Part shown: positions 39,041 through 48,768 of the stretch, piece after piece | Layout: the number at the start of each line of letters is the position of its first letter | How positions within the stretch are numbered: position 1 is the stretch's first letter | Source: Calothrix sp. PCC 6303 | GTDB lineage: Bacteria > Cyanobacteriota > Cyanobacteriia > Cyanobacteriales > Nostocaceae | Assembly: GCF_000317435.1 (NCBI RefSeq) | Contig: NC_019751.1 | Location: 2,108,001-2,172,000 of the forward strand | Direction of reading: 5' to 3' | DNA: 64,000 nucleotides | The notes under the pieces: model-generated | Seen by the model: the letters and a program-made list of their open reading frames with translations, nothing else | The model's database searches: none | Told to the model about the DNA's origin: nothing | Translations under genes and position numbers: made by a program

Positions 39041-41053
39041 ATGACTTACTCGTCACAACAACGACGCAGCACTGCCCTAGCTACCAGAGCAGAATTTTCT
39101 CCCTTTGGCAATAAGCTAGTACAAGTTGGCTTTGTCGATACTGAACAAATGCGGCAAGCGCTAATCGAAAGCCGCAAGTCTGGAAGACCCCTAACTGAAG
39201 TATTGGAGTCAATTTCTGGACGACAACTCTCACCTGAATTGCTCAGACTTTATAAGAAGCAGCAGCTGTTTGAACTAAAAATACTCTACGGTGTGGAATA
39301 TCTCGATCCGGAAGTTAGTCCGGTGGGAGATTCACAAGTGGGAAATTTGATTGAGACTCTCATCCCAGTAGATATTTGTCGTCGTCATCGTTTATTGCCT
39401 TTGTCGCGTAATGATGCTCAAAATCCACCATCGGTACTTGTGGCAATGGTGGATCCTGATAATTTGGAAGCATCAGATGACCTCAACCGAATTTTGCGAC
39501 CGCAAAATTTAGCTTTGCAACGGATGGTAATTACTCAAGAAGATTACCAACAAATCATCAATCAATATTTAGATGAACTTGCGGTTAAACAAAAGCATTT
39601 AGAGAAAGAAAAATTTACAGATATTAACCAGGACTTGGAAAATCTTGCCGATCTTGATTTGGCAGAGGCTCCAGATGATATGGATGTTGATTTAGGTTCA
39701 GCAATGAAAGGGGCTGAAGATGCTCCAATTATTAGCTTGGTGAACCGAATTTTAGCTAAAGCCTTATCTGAGAAAGTTTCGGATATTCATATTGAACCGC
39801 AAGAAGAGAATCTTCGCATCCGCTTTCGTCGAGATGGTGTGTTGCGAGAGGCTTTTGACCCATTACCCAAAAAAATTATTCCTGCGGTTACGGCTCGATT
39901 TAAAATCATCTCCAATTTAGATATTGCTGAACGACGTTTACCCCAAGATGGTCGCATCCGCCGGGTTTTTGAAGGACGCAAGGTGGATTTCCGGGTAAAT
40001 ACACTACCTAGCCGCTACGGCGAGAAGGTTGTGTTACGGATTTTGGATAACTCCTCAACTCAATTAGGGTTAGATAAATTAATTACTGACCCGGAAACTT
40101 TGGGGATTGTTCAGGATATGGTCAGTCGTCCCTTTGGATTGATTTTGGTGACAGGACCGACTGGTTCAGGTAAAACCACATCGCTATATTCGGCATTAGC
40201 GGAACGTAATGACCCTGGAATCAATATTAGTACTGTAGAGGATCCAATTGAGTACAGTTTACCGGGGATTACTCAGGTACAGGTAATAAGGGAAAAAGGG
40301 CTAGATTTTGCTACGGCATTACGGGCATTCTTACGCCAAGATCCGGATGTGCTACTGGTGGGGGAAACGCGAGATCGGGAAACCGCAAAAACTGCCATCG
40401 AAGCGGCATTAACCGGACACTTAGTTTTAACAACGCTACATACCAATGATGCACCAGGTGCGATCGCACGTTTGGGTGAAATGGGTGTTGAACCATTTAT
40501 GGTCTCTAGCTCCCTACTTGGTGTTTTGGCACAACGTCTTGTTCGTCGTGTCTGTACAGATTGTCGTATTGCTTACAATCCTTCTACTGAAGAATTGGCA
40601 CGCTATGGTCTATCTGCTTCTCAAGATGTAGATCTGACTTTTTATAAAGCAAATTCCCTCACTAACGAGCAAATTCAACAGGCTAAGGCAAATAATTCAC
40701 TTTGCCCAACTTGCGGGGGTGTTGGTTACAAAGGACGCTGCGGTGTTTATGAGGTGATGCGGGTAACTGAACGTCTGCAAACTCTAATTAATGAGGAAGC
40801 ACCCACCGAACGCATCAAGGAAGTTGCGGTTGAAGATGGGATGAAAACTCTACTTTCTTACAGCCTAGATTTGGTACGTCAAGGACAAACAACTTTGGAA
40901 GAAGTTGAGCGGGTGACCTATACAGATACTGGTTTAGAAGCAGAACTGAAGGCAAGACGTAAAAGTAGCCTCACTTGTCGAACCTGTAGTGCAGAACTCA
41001 AACCAGAATGGCTGGATTGTCCTTACTGTATGACACCGCGTTTTCAGGACTAG
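39041..41053 (+). CDS. pilB: type IV pilus extension ATPase PilB
   Basis: 670 residues. An MshEN-like N-terminal domain (about 18-170) precedes the GspE-type motor with Walker A GPTGSGKTT (372-380), Asp box and Walker B (DPDVLLVGETRD). A zinc-binding insertion has CTDC and CPTC cysteine pairs, and the C-terminus carries another CxxC pair set (TCRTCSAELKP, DCPYC). It powers pilus assembly for motility, DNA uptake and, in filamentous species, hormogonium gliding. First of a pilB-pilT-pilC operon (gaps of 44 and 149 bp). Confidence 0.93.
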   Translation: MTYSSQQRRSTALATRAEFSPFGNKLVQVGFVDTEQMRQALIESRKSGRPLTEVLESISGRQLSPELLRLYKKQQLFELKILYGVEYLDPEVSPVGDSQVGNLIETLIPVDICRRHRLLPLSRNDAQNPPSVLVAMVDPDNLEASDDLNRILRPQNLALQRMVITQEDYQQIINQYLDELAVKQKHLEKEKFTDINQDLENLADLDLAEAPDDMDVDLGSAMKGAEDAPIISLVNRILAKALSEKVSDIHIEPQEENLRIRFRRDGVLREAFDPLPKKIIPAVTARFKIISNLDIAERRLPQDGRIRRVFEGRKVDFRVNTLPSRYGEKVVLRILDNSSTQLGLDKLITDPETLGIVQDMVSRPFGLILVTGPTGSGKTTSLYSALAERNDPGINISTVEDPIEYSLPGITQVQVIREKGLDFATALRAFLRQDPDVLLVGETRDRETAKTAIEAALTGHLVLTTLHTNDAPGAIARLGEMGVEPFMVSSSLLGVLAQRLVRRVCTDCRIAYNPSTEELARYGLSASQDVDLTFYKANSLTNEQIQQAKANNSLCPTCGGVGYKGRCGVYEVMRVTERLQTLINEEAPTERIKEVAVEDGMKTLLSYSLDLVRQGQTTLEEVERVTYTDTGLEAELKARRKSSLTCRTCSAELKPEWLDCPYCMTPRFQD

Positions 41054-41097
41054 TTAGGAATATCTGAATCGAAACAAAGCAAATCAGGAGCAAAACT

Positions 41098-42216
41098 ATG
41101 GAGATGATGATCGAAGATTTGATGGAGCAGATGATTGAAATGGGTGGTTCAGATATGCACCTATCTGCTGGTTTACCTCCCTATTTCCGTATTAGTGGTA
41201 AACTCACCCCCATCGGTTCCGATCCTTTGACCCCTGACCAGTGTCAAAGGCTGATTTTTAGTATGTTGAATAATGGTCAGCGCAAAACTTTGGAACAGAC
41301 TTGGGAATTAGATTGCTCCTATGGTGTCAAAGGGCTAGCACGTTTTCGTGTCAATGTCTATAAAGAGCGTGGTACCTATGCTTGTTGTTTACGTGCTTTG
41401 AGTTCCAAAATCCCCAACTTTGATAAATTGGGTCTACCTGATGTTGTTCGGGAAATGTCAGAAAAACCTAGAGGTTTAATCTTAGTTACAGGTCCAACTG
41501 GTTCTGGTAAAACCACTACCTTGGCAGCAATGATTGACTTGATTAATCGCACCCGTGCAGAACATATCCTCACAGTTGAAGACCCCATTGAGTTTGTTTA
41601 CGAACCTGTTAAAAGTCTGATTCACCAACGTCAATTGAATGAAGATACCAAGAGTTTTGCCAATGCCTTAAAAGCAGCTTTGCGAGAAGATCCAGATATT
41701 ATTCTGGTGGGTGAAATGCGGGATTTGGAAACAATTTCTTTGGCAATTTCGGCAGCAGAAACTGGGCACTTAGTATTTGGTACACTTCACACTAGTTCAG
41801 CATCACAAACTGTTGACCGGATTATTGATGTGTTTCCCCACGAAAGACAAACTCAAGTCAGGGTACAGTTATCTAACTCACTAGTTGCAGTATTTAGCCA
41901 AACTTTAGTTCCGAAGAAAAGCCCTAAGCCTGGTGAATTTGGTCGAATTATGGCACAGGAAATTATGGTTGTAACTCCTGCTATTTCTAACTTAATTCGT
42001 GAAGGTAAAACATCCCAAATTTACTCGGCAATTCAGACTGGAGGTAAGTTAGGAATGAAAACTTTGGAAACAATATTAGCTGACTTATATAAAGCCGGTA
42101 CTATTTCCTTTGAAGCTGCAATGTCCAAAACTTCCAAACCAGATGAAGTTCAACGTCTAATTGGTGGTGTTCCTCCAGCAGCTGCAAAAGCTGCTGGTGC
42201 AACAAGAGCACATTAA
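41098..42216 (+). CDS. pilT: type IV pilus retraction ATPase PilT
   Basis: 372 residues, typical PilT length. SDMHLSAGLPPYFRISG at the start, Walker A GPTGSGKTT (132-140), Walker B region REDPDIILVGEMRDLET and the HTSSASQTVDRIIDVFP segment identify PilT rather than PilB. It disassembles pili to produce twitching movement. An Ala-rich tail (PAAAKAAGATRAH) is present. Middle gene of the operon. Confidence 0.93.
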   Translation: MEMMIEDLMEQMIEMGGSDMHLSAGLPPYFRISGKLTPIGSDPLTPDQCQRLIFSMLNNGQRKTLEQTWELDCSYGVKGLARFRVNVYKERGTYACCLRALSSKIPNFDKLGLPDVVREMSEKPRGLILVTGPTGSGKTTTLAAMIDLINRTRAEHILTVEDPIEFVYEPVKSLIHQRQLNEDTKSFANALKAALREDPDIILVGEMRDLETISLAISAAETGHLVFGTLHTSSASQTVDRIIDVFPHERQTQVRVQLSNSLVAVFSQTLVPKKSPKPGEFGRIMAQEIMVVTPAISNLIREGKTSQIYSAIQTGGKLGMKTLETILADLYKAGTISFEAAMSKTSKPDEVQRLIGGVPPAAAKAAGATRAH

Positions 42217-42235
42217 TTGTTTTAATCTCATGTTC

Positions 42236-42260
42236 AGGAGACGTTGTGCCAGCGTCTCTA
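42236..42260. repeat. GAGACG-type palindrome
   Basis: GAGACGTTG (42238-42246) pairs with CAGCGTCTC (42250-42258) with one wobble. It lies between pilT and pilC. There is no T run, so it may stabilise the pilT message rather than end it. Confidence 0.6.
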
Positions 42261-42365
42261 TCTAGAAAATATCGGGCTAGATATATTATCATTTAGTAAT
42301 ATTCATCCCCGATAAATCTTTTTCTCAAAATATCAATTAATTAAACGTAAATTTAAATTCCTATT

Positions 42366-43586
42366 ATGCCTACCTTTGTTGCAAAAATTAGAGATACACA
42401 GGGAAAATCCCGAACTGAAAAGGTGATAGCAGAATCTATTAATCAAGCTCGGACTAACTTGAGACAGCAAGGTTTTAGCATTCAGGAACTGAAGAAGGAA
42501 AACAGCTTAGATTTAAAGCAACTTCTTGATTTTGAAACTCGTTTCGCTACAGTCACTGTTAAAGATAAAGCTGTTTTTTCACGGCAGTTTGCCGCATTGG
42601 TGAATGCAGGTGTACCAATAGTTAGAAGCTTGGGAGTATTAGGAGAACAATGTGGAAATCCCAAGTTAAAAAAAGCTTTGATGGAGATTAGTTTAGATGT
42701 TCAAAATGGTTTAAATCTTTCTGATTCGATGCGAAAGCACCCAGCTTGCTTTGATGGTTTGTATGTGAGCATGATTCAAGCGGGTGAAGTTGGTGGTGTA
42801 TTAGATGAAGTTTTAAACCGGTTGGCTAAACTACTAGAAGATACAGCAAGACTACAAAACCAAATTAAATCTGCTATGTCTTACCCCATGGTGGTGGGTT
42901 TTATTGCTGTATCAATTTTTCTGGGAATGACTATTTTCTTAATTCCTATTTTTGCCAAGATTTTTGAAGAAATTGGCAACACTTTACCACCTTTAACCCA
43001 ATTCATGGTTACTCTTAGCGGAATATTAAGGGGTCCACAAATAATAGTTGTAATTCTTGGATTTATTGCTTTTGTAATTGCCTATAAACAATACTATAAA
43101 ACTCCCATGGGAAGACAAACGATTGACCGTTTGTCTCTAAAAACACCTTTGTTTGGAGATTTAATTCAAAAATCTTCAGTTGCTCGTTTTAGTAGAACTT
43201 TTGGTTCTTTAACGCGTTCGGGAGTACCGATTTTAACGTCTTTGGAAATTGTTCGTGATACTTCAGGAAATCAAGTTGTTGCAAATGCCATTGATGCGGC
43301 ACGTTTTGAAGTTCAACAAGGGGGTATGATTAGTTTTGCATTGCAGAAAGAAAAAGTTTTTCCACCAATGGCATTACAAATGATTAGTATTGGAGAAGAA
43401 ACTGGTGAAATAGATGCAATGTTGATGAAAATTGCAGATTTTTATGAGGATGAGGTTGAACAAGCTGTGAAGGCTTTAACAAGTATCTTAGAACCAGTGA
43501 TGATTGTGGTTTTAGGTGGAATGGTGGGAACTATTTTGCTTTCGATGTATTTACCACTGTTCAAAGTTTTCGATACATTAGGTTAA
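42366..43586 (+). CDS. pilC: type IV pilus inner-membrane platform protein PilC
   Basis: 406 residues. Two GspF domains, each with a cytoplasmic helical part (FSRQFAALVNAGVPIVRSL; FSRTFGSLTRSGVPILTSLE) and membrane segments around 170-190, 220-240 and 375-400. PilC is the membrane anchor on which PilB and PilT act. Start at the ATG with MPTFVAKIRDTQGK, the normal family N-terminus. Confidence 0.93.
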   Translation: MPTFVAKIRDTQGKSRTEKVIAESINQARTNLRQQGFSIQELKKENSLDLKQLLDFETRFATVTVKDKAVFSRQFAALVNAGVPIVRSLGVLGEQCGNPKLKKALMEISLDVQNGLNLSDSMRKHPACFDGLYVSMIQAGEVGGVLDEVLNRLAKLLEDTARLQNQIKSAMSYPMVVGFIAVSIFLGMTIFLIPIFAKIFEEIGNTLPPLTQFMVTLSGILRGPQIIVVILGFIAFVIAYKQYYKTPMGRQTIDRLSLKTPLFGDLIQKSSVARFSRTFGSLTRSGVPILTSLEIVRDTSGNQVVANAIDAARFEVQQGGMISFALQKEKVFPPMALQMISIGEETGEIDAMLMKIADFYEDEVEQAVKALTSILEPVMIVVLGGMVGTILLSMYLPLFKVFDTLG

Positions 43587-43604
43587 GGAAATACAAATAT
43601 TAAA

Positions 43605-43628
43605 GAGTGACGCGACATATCTCGTCTC
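43605..43628. repeat. GAGACG-type imperfect palindrome
   Basis: GACGCGA (43609-43615) pairs with TCTCGTC (43620-43626) at six of seven positions, followed by TCTACGG. It sits just after the pilC stop and before the convergent hydrolase gene. Confidence 0.45.
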
Positions 43629-43692
43629 TACGGTTTTCAGGTTATGTTTTGAAAGTTAGATACTGGTTAGTTCACTTTTGAATTTTTTGAAT

Positions 43693-44532
43693 TCAAGAGT
43701 GATTTTGCTGTAAAAAATTCTTGACGGTTTGGTTAAATATCTCTGGTTTTGTTAAAAATGCCCAATGATTTCCGGGAACTTGAGATATTTCGAGGTGTTT
43801 GAGGTAGGTTTTGTATGGTTTGAGTTGCCATTCCAGACGATTTACACCTTTTTCTGGCTGAATAAATAGGGTGGGTATGTAAATTGGTGTAGTTAAACCA
43901 GGTACACGCATCACTTCTTCAAAGATGCGATCGCGTGCTGCTATGGTGAACTTACTGCCGTAACTCCCATCACTTTTTTGCTCAATTCCACCTGCGAACA
44001 CTTTTTGTTGTAAATCTGTCCAATCTTGGTATTGATTTGAAGTTTTGGCTTTAGCTTCTGCGGCTTCATAACTGCTAAAAGGTCCCATTCCTTGGAGAAA
44101 GGGCAATACTCTGTACAGCAGGGGAAAAGTCAGTTTGAAAATACTTGGTATCTTCCAAATAAAAATCGGATCTACCAAAACCAGACTTTTGATGCGTTGA
44201 GGGTTTTGGGTTGCCCAAATTGTGGCGAGTTTACCTGACCAAGAATGGGCGACAATATGAGCAGACGACCAACCTACGGAATCCATCAAGTTTTCCAAGT
44301 CAGCGATCGCACTTTCAAAGCTATAGTCGTTTTCTGGTTTACTACTATCCCCATGACCGCGCATATCGGGGGCAATAATATCATAATCTGACCCTAGATA
44401 CTCGCCCAAAGCCGACCAAACCAGTCCATGGTCAGCCATCCCATGCAATAGTAACAATGGCTCCTGGGGATGATTCCAACGCAAATAAGATAACTGAACA
44501 TTTGCTGTAGATAGTGTGTGACGTTCCGGCAT
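43693..44532 (-). CDS. alpha/beta hydrolase
   Basis: 279 residues with the complete hydrolase fold. LLLLHGMADHGLVW gives the oxyanion region, AHSWSG the nucleophile Ser97, and PGNHWAFL the catalytic histidine near the C-terminus; DPIFIWKIP follows the core sheet. Substrate unknown. It is 108 bp downstream of the site-2 protease gene on the same strand, with a GAGACG palindrome between them, so they are likely separate units. Confidence 0.85.
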   Translation of the reverse strand: MPERHTLSTANVQLSYLRWNHPQEPLLLLHGMADHGLVWSALGEYLGSDYDIIAPDMRGHGDSSKPENDYSFESAIADLENLMDSVGWSSAHIVAHSWSGKLATIWATQNPQRIKSLVLVDPIFIWKIPSIFKLTFPLLYRVLPFLQGMGPFSSYEAAEAKAKTSNQYQDWTDLQQKVFAGGIEQKSDGSYGSKFTIAARDRIFEEVMRVPGLTTPIYIPTLFIQPEKGVNRLEWQLKPYKTYLKHLEISQVPGNHWAFLTKPEIFNQTVKNFLQQNHS

Positions 44533-44598
44533 TTAGGAAAATTGAAAAATTAGCAATCAGAATAGACGGCAGATTTTAGAGAAATAAAGGCAATCTGT

Positions 44599-44622
44599 AG
44601 AGACGAGACATGTCGCGTCTCT
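44599..44622. repeat. GAGACG-type palindrome
   Basis: A 24-bp near-perfect palindrome (11 of 12 pairs) centred on 44610/44611, with the core GAGACGAGACATGTCGCGTC. It is between two minus-strand genes and probably forms a transcript-end hairpin for the protease gene. Confidence 0.7.
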
Positions 44623-44640
44623 CTTAGTTTGTTTTATTTT

Positions 44641-46143
44641 CTAAATATTCAACATTCGCGCTAGCGCATCTGGCAATGGCAAAATGATCAATACCAGTAA
44701 TGCCATAGCAGCTAAACCCCAAAAATCCCGCTTGTTATCAAGTTCTGTGACATCATTCAAAGCGGGTTCATCGATGAGGGGGATGAATAATACAATAATT
44801 GCCCAGAGAAAAAACTCTGGCTGTATCAACGAGATCACTAACAACAATAAACGGGCAATTTGACCAATCACCAGGGCATTACGCTGACCAAACATGGCGT
44901 GAATGATGTGACCTCCGTCCAATTGTCCCACAGGCATGAGATTTAAAGCGGTGATAATTAAACCAAATACACCAGCAACAGCAACTGGATGCAAAGAGAT
45001 AGCAGAATCTGCTGTTAGTTTGGCACCTAAAACCATTTTGGCGATGATTGCCACTAAGATTGAATATTGAGGATTTAGGGCATTTAAGGATTGACCGCTC
45101 AATAAGCCCAGTTGTGTAGTGTTAGAAACAATTTGCGAATGGGCTAATCCCCAAATTAGTAGTGGCAAAGTTGCGACAAAACCCGTAAATGGTCCCGCAA
45201 TGCCTACATCGAATAAGGCTTTACGGTTGGGAATTGGACTTCGCATCTGAATAAATGCCCCAAAAGTCCCTAAAAATAAGGGCATGGGAATAAAATAAGG
45301 CAGTGTTGAGCGAATTTTATACCGACGTGAGGTGAAGTAGTGTCCCAGTTCGTGCAACCCTAAAATTGTCATCAATGTCAAAGCATAGGGCAATCCTTGG
45401 AAGAAAATTGTCGGCTGAGATTGGAGTTGTTCAATTTTAAAGCCAGCAACTTGCATACCGACAAAAGTTGTTGTCAGTAGGGTTGTAAATAGCATGATCA
45501 GGGCTAATCCCGGACGTGTTAATTTATCTTGAGCGTGGGGATTATTTTTAGCTAATTGAGGGTTAGGAACAAGGACAAAAAAAGGTTTACCATTAAAGCC
45601 TTCTTGGAAAATTAGCACAAAGCGATCGCTAAATTTTTCCTGGATATTTTCTTTAATCCGTTCATAAGCTTCAGCCGCATCCATCCGTAATTGTCCCCGA
45701 CAAATCACAGCTTGTGGTTTATATTCGATATTTTGCAGAAAATATACCGACCAAGGGAAACAATCTCTAAGTTGAACTTCTTCCCCGATTTCAATTGGGC
45801 GGACTACAACTGGTTCTGGAATCGGATGTATAATTTGCGGTGATTCTGCTGTTGGTAGTTCAGTTTGGGTTGGGGTTTTTCCCGAAGAGTCTGAGGAAGG
45901 GTAACGACGACCCCACATAAACAGAACCAAATACAATAAAGTACTAATTGCCACAGAAGAGATAATCAGAGCCTGCGGTGGTGCTTGTTGTTTTCCTACA
46001 ACTATCGAAAGTACCCAAATAGTTGGAGGTATCATCAACACTAACCACAGCAACCATACGGGTGTTTTGGTTAGGCTAGTGACGATCCGTTGCACCATCA
46101 GATAGGTAATTAATCCCAAAAATAGGAGAATCCAGACTTCCAT
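44641..46143 (-). CDS. site-2 protease family zinc metalloprotease (EGY-like)
   Basis: 500 residues. Several N-terminal membrane helices and a linker precede an M50 protease core with HELGH at 264-268 and the third zinc ligand in NLMPVGQLDGGH. A GQLR motif (150-153) recalls the GNLR motif of chloroplast EGY proteases. These intramembrane proteases cleave membrane-bound regulators; the substrate here is unknown. Length and motif order agree with the cyanobacterial EGY-like group. Confidence 0.85.
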   Translation of the reverse strand: MEVWILLFLGLITYLMVQRIVTSLTKTPVWLLWLVLMIPPTIWVLSIVVGKQQAPPQALIISSVAISTLLYLVLFMWGRRYPSSDSSGKTPTQTELPTAESPQIIHPIPEPVVVRPIEIGEEVQLRDCFPWSVYFLQNIEYKPQAVICRGQLRMDAAEAYERIKENIQEKFSDRFVLIFQEGFNGKPFFVLVPNPQLAKNNPHAQDKLTRPGLALIMLFTTLLTTTFVGMQVAGFKIEQLQSQPTIFFQGLPYALTLMTILGLHELGHYFTSRRYKIRSTLPYFIPMPLFLGTFGAFIQMRSPIPNRKALFDVGIAGPFTGFVATLPLLIWGLAHSQIVSNTTQLGLLSGQSLNALNPQYSILVAIIAKMVLGAKLTADSAISLHPVAVAGVFGLIITALNLMPVGQLDGGHIIHAMFGQRNALVIGQIARLLLLVISLIQPEFFLWAIIVLFIPLIDEPALNDVTELDNKRDFWGLAAMALLVLIILPLPDALARMLNI

Positions 46144-46397
46144 TTTATCTTTACTTGCCTTAAAAACGTCTTGCCTATAGCCTTAGCACCACCAAAACTA
46201 ATTTTGAGGCAGAACTTGTACTTTTTCCCGCAGATAAGTTAATTGCTGGGAAAATAGACACAAAAATATGACTTGTTAGCTTTTCAATTTTACTATTCGC
46301 CATCAAAAATTAATCCAGTATTGGCAATAGATATTTGAATTCAAGATAGATTTGGTCTAAGTATAATTATCCACCACTATTTGAGCTAAGTTTTCAT

Positions 46398-47090
46398 ATG
46401 TTTGCCTTAAATGCCGAGCCAGAGCCAAGTTTTGTCAACAAACAGCCACGGGTTGTACTGAATCAGATTTTTGCATTTCCGCCTAATCGGGACACACTGG
46501 GAGGAACTTCTTACTTTATTGTAAGAAACGAAGGCAATATTTTGATCGATTGCCCTGCCATCAACGAAATTAATCAAGAGTTTATCAACTTAAACGGAGG
46601 AATTAGTTGGATATTTTTGACTCATCGTGGTGCCATTGGAAAAACTGGGGAAATTCAACAGCGATTCGGTTGTAAGATTCTGATTCAAGAACAGGAAGCT
46701 TATTTATTACCAGAACTAAATGTTACTACTTTTTTTCAAGAATTTACGTTGGATTCACAAATCCAGATAATTTGGACACCTGGGCATTCTCCTGGTTCTT
46801 CTTGCTTATATTATGGCAATGGAGATGGTGTTCTGTTTACTGGTAGACATTTACTTCCCAACACTCAGGGTGAACCTGTACCTTTGCGAACTGCGAAGAC
46901 TTTCCACTGGCGACGGCAGATTGATAGCATTAAACTACTTGCGAATCGTTTTGATTTAGATACACTCAGATATATTTGCCCTGGAGGAAATACAGGCTTT
47001 CTCCGAGGTGAATACGCCATTGATTCTGCGTATAAATATTTAAAACAATTCAACTATGATGCTTTATTGAGTACATCTGTAATGATGTAA
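46398..47090 (+). CDS. MBL-fold protein with a degenerate metal site
   Basis: 230 residues. The fold is recognisable (YFIVRNEGNILIDCPA, IIWTPGHSPGSSCLYY, GVLFTGRHLLP). The metal-binding motif THxHxDH is replaced by THRGAIGKTG, keeping only the first histidine, and TGD is replaced by TGR. The GHSPGS histidine remains. It is therefore likely not a two-zinc hydrolase. Such proteins recur in cyanobacteria. Function unknown. Confidence 0.8.
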   Translation: MFALNAEPEPSFVNKQPRVVLNQIFAFPPNRDTLGGTSYFIVRNEGNILIDCPAINEINQEFINLNGGISWIFLTHRGAIGKTGEIQQRFGCKILIQEQEAYLLPELNVTTFFQEFTLDSQIQIIWTPGHSPGSSCLYYGNGDGVLFTGRHLLPNTQGEPVPLRTAKTFHWRRQIDSIKLLANRFDLDTLRYICPGGNTGFLRGEYAIDSAYKYLKQFNYDALLSTSVMM

Positions 47091-47141
47091 AAACCTTAGT
47101 GATGTCAAAGACCCTATTTTTTGTGGGCAACAAAACAGTGG

Positions 47142-47165
47142 AAAGACGTGACATGTCACGTCTCT
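47142..47165. repeat. GAGACG-type palindrome
   Basis: AGACGTGACATGTCACGTCT (47144-47163) is a perfect 20-bp palindrome, extended by one further pair across a mismatch. It lies between the convergent MBL and ctpA genes and likely ends one or both transcripts. Confidence 0.75.
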
Positions 47166-47193
47166 ACGTCTAAAACAATACTATCAACTGTAT

Positions 47194-48453
47194 TTAAACC
47201 CCTCCCACAACAACTGATTTTTGTGTAAGCAAATTAACTGCTGCTTGATATTGAGGGTCATCCTTAGTGGCAATCTTGTCGCGTGTCAATCCTTCAGATG
47301 CCACTACCTGATCTGGCTTAATCCCCAATTTATTAATATCGCGGTGATTTGGAGTTTCATATTTAGCGATTGTGACCGCTAAACCAGAGCCATCAGACAG
47401 TTCAAATAAAGATTGAATCAAACCCTTGCCAAAGGTGGTTTCCCCTACCAAGGTAGCGCGGTGGTTATCTTGTAAGGCACCTGCGAGAATTTCGCTAGCG
47501 CTGGCTGTTCCTTGATTAACCAAGATGACTAGGGGATCTTGGGTGAGGGCAGAACTAAATGCTTCATAATTACCTTGAATGCCTTGACGATTTACGGTGT
47601 AGACGATGATGCCAGAATCAAGCCATTGACGGGCGATTTCCACCCCAGCTTGCAGTAAGCCACCCGGATTGTTGCGTAAATCAAGAATATAGGCATTTGC
47701 GCCTTGTTTTTCCAGATTAGATATGGCATGTGCCAACTCCATGGGAGCATTGGCATTAAATTGGGTGAGACGGATATAACCAATAGGTTTACCTTGGGGA
47801 GATTTTTTTAGTTCAACCACAACCGGATTTAGGGCAATGCGATCGCGTGTTAATTTGACCTCCCGCTGGCTCTTGTCTTCGCCCTCAATTAACAAAGTGA
47901 CAGAACTACCACTTGCACCCCGCATCTTGGCTGCGGCTTCATCTAGGGTCAATTTGGCGGTGGAAATCCCCTCTATTTGGAGAATGCGATCGCGTGGTTG
48001 AATCCCTGCTTTCTCCGCCGGAGAACCAGCAATGGGGGCAACAACTTGCAATTGACCAGTTTGTGCATCTAGGGCAATTTGTAAACCCACCCCAGTTAAC
48101 TCTCCAGAGGTATTGACCTGTAGACTGCGATACTGTTCGGGATCTAAAAAACGGGTAAATGGATCATCAAGGGTTTTGAGCATAGTTTGCACAGCAACAT
48201 ACGCTCCTTGTTGATCTTTGATGGGCTTGCCTAAAACCTTTTGCCTAACTTCTGCCCAATTTTGATGGTTGAATGTCTCATCAAGATAATTCCGATTGAC
48301 AATTCTCCATACCTCGGAAACCAGCTTTTGCTCCTCAGTCAGCGCCAAAGCTGGCGCTGCGAAACCGCAAAACCCAATCCAAAACGCCATTAACAGCGAT
48401 ATAACTCCAACAGCCTGTTTGTGCATGAACCACATTCTCAGTTTCACTTTCAA
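47194..48453 (-). CDS. ctpA: carboxyl-terminal processing protease CtpA
   Basis: 419 residues. A signal peptide (about 1-38, ending ALAL) sends it to the thylakoid lumen. A PDZ domain (about 118-200) and an S41 protease domain follow, with catalytic Ser318 in GTASASEILAG and Lys343 in GKGLIQ. CtpA removes the C-terminal extension of photosystem II D1. Its position divergent from petB is recurrent in cyanobacteria. Other Ctp paralogues (CtpB, CtpC) cannot be fully excluded. Confidence 0.85.
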   Translation of the reverse strand: MKVKLRMWFMHKQAVGVISLLMAFWIGFCGFAAPALALTEEQKLVSEVWRIVNRNYLDETFNHQNWAEVRQKVLGKPIKDQQGAYVAVQTMLKTLDDPFTRFLDPEQYRSLQVNTSGELTGVGLQIALDAQTGQLQVVAPIAGSPAEKAGIQPRDRILQIEGISTAKLTLDEAAAKMRGASGSSVTLLIEGEDKSQREVKLTRDRIALNPVVVELKKSPQGKPIGYIRLTQFNANAPMELAHAISNLEKQGANAYILDLRNNPGGLLQAGVEIARQWLDSGIIVYTVNRQGIQGNYEAFSSALTQDPLVILVNQGTASASEILAGALQDNHRATLVGETTFGKGLIQSLFELSDGSGLAVTIAKYETPNHRDINKLGIKPDQVVASEGLTRDKIATKDDPQYQAAVNLLTQKSVVVGGV

Positions 48454-48768
48454 CCCAAAATTGCCTAAAGTTTGCCCAGTTACTTGATCATTGATGAAAT
48501 CTATCTCTCGACTATGTTACTTTTTTTATAGAAGTGATGCATTGTTGAATTGTCAGAATAAGCAATTTTTACCAGCACATGCTCCTCACTAAACGTTAAA
48601 ATCGTCTTTGTATCTATCATCCTGCATGGTTGAGAACAGAGCGAACGCAATACATATTTTTTGCAGAGTGTTAAGTTTCTGAGAACGATCACTACTCTGA
48701 CGGCTAATTGAAAAACCAATGAGCCGCAATTCTACAACCGCAATTGATTTTTAGGAACTTGAGATTGT
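48454..48768. promoter_or_regulatory. divergent ctpA/petB promoter region
   Basis: 315 bp upstream of both genes. A minus-strand frame at 48501-48719 has no family match and is discounted. I do not assign specific promoter boxes. Confidence 0.4.
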
